Positions 5,452 through 7,206 of a DNA stretch of 7,206 nt are shown here, in pieces. The notes beneath the pieces were generated by a model. That model had not been told where the DNA came from and searched no databases. It saw only the letters and a list, made by a program, of their open reading frames with translations. Source of the stretch: JBEKSX01 sp049516635. GTDB lineage: Bacteria; Bacteroidota; Ignavibacteria; Tepidaquicellales; OLB5. The position numbers were made by a program, and so were the translations under genes. The first letter of the stretch is position 1, and every line of letters begins with the position of its first letter. The DNA lies in contig JBEKSX010000124.1 of NCBI GenBank assembly GCA_049516635.1, positions 1-7,206 on the forward strand, given 5' to 3'.

Positions 5452-7206
5452 GATTTTTGCATAATTGGAGCCGGACACGCCGGTATTGAAGCCGCCTGGG
5501 CAGCAGCTAGCATGGGCTGTTCGGTGCTTGTTATTACCATGGACACGGATGCTGTTGGGCGAATGTCATGCAACCCTGCTATTGGAGGTTCGGCTAAAGG
5601 GCACATCGTAAAAGAGATTGATGCTCTCGGCGGGTTGATGGGGCGGATTGCCGATGCGACCGGAATCCAGTTTCGCATCTTGAATCGATCCAAAGGACCT
5701 GCAATCTGGTCACCCCGCAGCCAGAATGACCGTGAACTCTATTCCCGCACAGCGAAGGAAATGCTCCTCAGCCACCCATCGGTAGAGATGATGCAGGGGA
5801 CAGTGGAGTCCCTGCTCCTCGACAGGAATAATATCACCGGTGTGGTTACAGATGGCGGAAGGGAAATAATGTGCAGGGGAGTTATCATCTCGAGCGGGAC
5901 TTTTCTCAACTCTGTGATGTACACAGGGCTCAAATCCACAGAAGGGGGCAGGTTTGGGGAAAAGAGTGCGAAAGGGCTATCGAAATTCCTCAAGGATCAT
6001 GGGTTCGTCACCGGTAGGCTGAAAACAGGTACGCCACCGAGACTGGATAAGAAAACGATCAAATTCAGCGAGCTCGAGGAACAGCCTGGGGATGAACATC
6101 CGGTACCTTTCTCCATGTTCAGTGACGGAAATTTCCCCAGGCAGAAACAGATCTCGTGCTACCTCACTTATACGAATCAATCTACACACGATATTCTCCG
6201 CACCGGTTTCGACCAATCACCCATGTTTACCGGGAAGATCAAGGGAATCGGTCCGCGTTACTGTCCTTCGATAGAGGATAAAGTTTTCCGATTTGAGGAT
6301 AAATCGCGCCACCAGATCTTTCTCGAGCCCGAGGGACTTGATTCGGATATCATTTATATGAACGGGTTCTCATCGAGCCTTCCTATAGAAATTCAGGAGC
6401 GTGCTGTGAAGACAGTTAAGGGACTTGAACACGTGAAGATCATCCGCCCGGGCTATGCAGTCGAATATGATTTTTTTCCAACATACCTGACCAAATTAAC
6501 ACTTGAAACAAAGCTTATCGAAGGACTTTATCTTGCGGGACAGGTGAACGGTACATCGGGTTATGAAGAAGCTGCTGCGCAGGGACTCATCGCAGGCATC
6601 AATGCAGCATTGAAGATTCAGGGCAAGGAACCGTTCATTCTCAAACGATCCGAAGCTTACATCGGTGTTCTCATAGATGATCTTATCAACAAGAACCCCG
6701 ATGAGCCTTACCGCATGTTCACATCGTGTGCGGAGTACCGGCTTATTCTCCGTCAGGATAATGCGGACCTGCGTCTATCGAAATACGGCCATCAGCTCGG
6801 ACTGATACCCGGAAATGTTCTTGATCATATTTTATTGAAACAAAAAATGATCACTGACGGGATTGATTTCCTGAAGTCGAACTATATCCCGCCCGGTGAA
6901 GTGAATGATCTTCTCGAGAGAAATAATTCATCCCTGATCCAGCAACCTGAAAACTGCGCTCAGCTTATCAAACGCAACGAGCTTAACATAAATGATTTTC
7001 TTGATCTCGAATACTTCAAAGAAAATAATTTGATTGACGAAATAAAAACACGCGCCGATGTGATGAACCAGATAGACATCGAGCTGAAGTACGAAGGTTA
7101 CATAAAGAGACAGAAGGAGCAGGCGGAAAGCTTTACGGCAAGCGAATCTGTGGAAATACCTGAGAACTTCGATTTCAAAAAGATAAAGTCACTCTCCGCT
7201 GAGGCA
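5425..7206 (+). CDS. mnmG: tRNA uridine-5-carboxymethylaminomethyl modification enzyme MnmG (3' end outside window)
   Basis: MnmG (GidA) is the FAD-dependent partner of MnmE in modifying U34 of certain tRNAs, and works in the cytoplasm. All 594 codons to the edge are open and intact. Visible are the FAD-binding GAGHAG (15-20), CNPAIGG (49-55), KGPAIWSPRSQNDR (90-103), SSGTFLNS (156-163), LKTGTPPRL (199-207), IGPRYCPSIEDK (275-286), the FAD-site motif GTSGYEEAAAQG (376-387) and a helical C-terminal domain from about residue 480. The family is usually 610-630 residues, so only about the last 30 are missing; the window ends at SLSAEA. The ATG at 5425 is inside parS, and codons 1-6 (MFHVKH) are read from it. 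The next Met is residue 30, past the FAD motif, so this start is secure. There is no clear Shine-Dalgarno. Codon use and GC look higher than in mnmE. Confidence 0.97.
   Translation, partial: MFHVKHKTYDFCIIGAGHAGIEAAWAAASMGCSVLVITMDTDAVGRMSCNPAIGGSAKGHIVKEIDALGGLMGRIADATGIQFRILNRSKGPAIWSPRSQNDRELYSRTAKEMLLSHPSVEMMQGTVESLLLDRNNITGVVTDGGREIMCRGVIISSGTFLNSVMYTGLKSTEGGRFGEKSAKGLSKFLKDHGFVTGRLKTGTPPRLDKKTIKFSELEEQPGDEHPVPFSMFSDGNFPRQKQISCYLTYTNQSTHDILRTGFDQSPMFTGKIKGIGPRYCPSIEDKVFRFEDKSRHQIFLEPEGLDSDIIYMNGFSSSLPIEIQERAVKTVKGLEHVKIIRPGYAVEYDFFPTYLTKLTLETKLIEGLYLAGQVNGTSGYEEAAAQGLIAGINAALKIQGKEPFILKRSEAYIGVLIDDLINKNPDEPYRMFTSCAEYRLILRQDNADLRLSKYGHQLGLIPGNVLDHILLKQKMITDGIDFLKSNYIPPGEVNDLLERNNSSLIQQPENCAQLIKRNELNINDFLDLEYFKENNLIDEIKTRADVMNQIDIELKYEGYIKRQKEQAESFTASESVEIPENFDFKKIKSLSAEA
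5426..5441. promoter_or_regulatory. parS: parS centromere site 2, overlapping the mnmG start codon
   Basis: This is a second perfect TGTTTCACGTGAAACA, 120 bp from the first. The palindrome supplies the last two bases of the mnmG ATG and the next codons (FHVKH). ParB loaded here would sit on the mnmG translation start region and could affect its transcription. Site identity is clear; the regulatory effect is inferred. Confidence 0.95.

Overview
The window looks like a bacterial chromosomal replication-origin neighbourhood. Two genes run leftward (dnaA, then recN), two run rightward (mnmE, then mnmG), and an AT-rich, gene-free stretch of about 860 bp separates them. DnaA-box-like nonamers lie in that stretch, and two perfect parS sites lie about 2 kb further right, so initiation and partition elements sit side by side. 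No tRNA, rRNA, CRISPR array or insertion sequence was seen.

Organism: protein style (DnaA core, MnmE with a C-terminal CIGK, MnmG), the lack of convincing Shine-Dalgarno sequences before all four genes, and a possible TAnnTTTG-type promoter before mnmE suggest the Bacteroidota/Chlorobiota/Ignavibacteriota assemblage. This is an inference from sequence style, not a placement. dnaN, recF, rpmH and rnpA, which flank dnaA in many bacteria, are absent here.

Layout: 1-1338 (-) is the N-terminal 446 codons of recN, cut by the window edge. 1339-1597 is a short intergenic stretch with a possible recN promoter and a 20-bp palindrome over the dnaA stop. 1598-3103 (-) is dnaA, complete, starting at TTG. 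3104-3967 is the candidate oriC. 3968-5300 (+) is mnmE, interrupted by a frameshift plus apparent loss of part of the G domain near 4880-4897. 5301-5424 holds the first parS and a decayed duplicate of the mnmE/mnmG junction. 5425-7206 (+) is mnmG, running off the right edge, with its first six codons written inside the second parS.

How it works together: DnaA would bind and open the origin between its own gene and mnmE. ParB would load at the paired parS sites to segregate the newly copied origins. MnmE and MnmG normally form one complex that modifies the wobble uridine of certain tRNAs, so the broken mnmE beside an intact mnmG is the main anomaly. The other notable points are an Asp-to-Asn change in the DNA-reading motif of DnaA, together with recurrence of TTATTAACA-type rather than TTATCCACA nonamers, and a 33-bp exact duplication carrying parS. 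No wholly new multi-gene system is visible.
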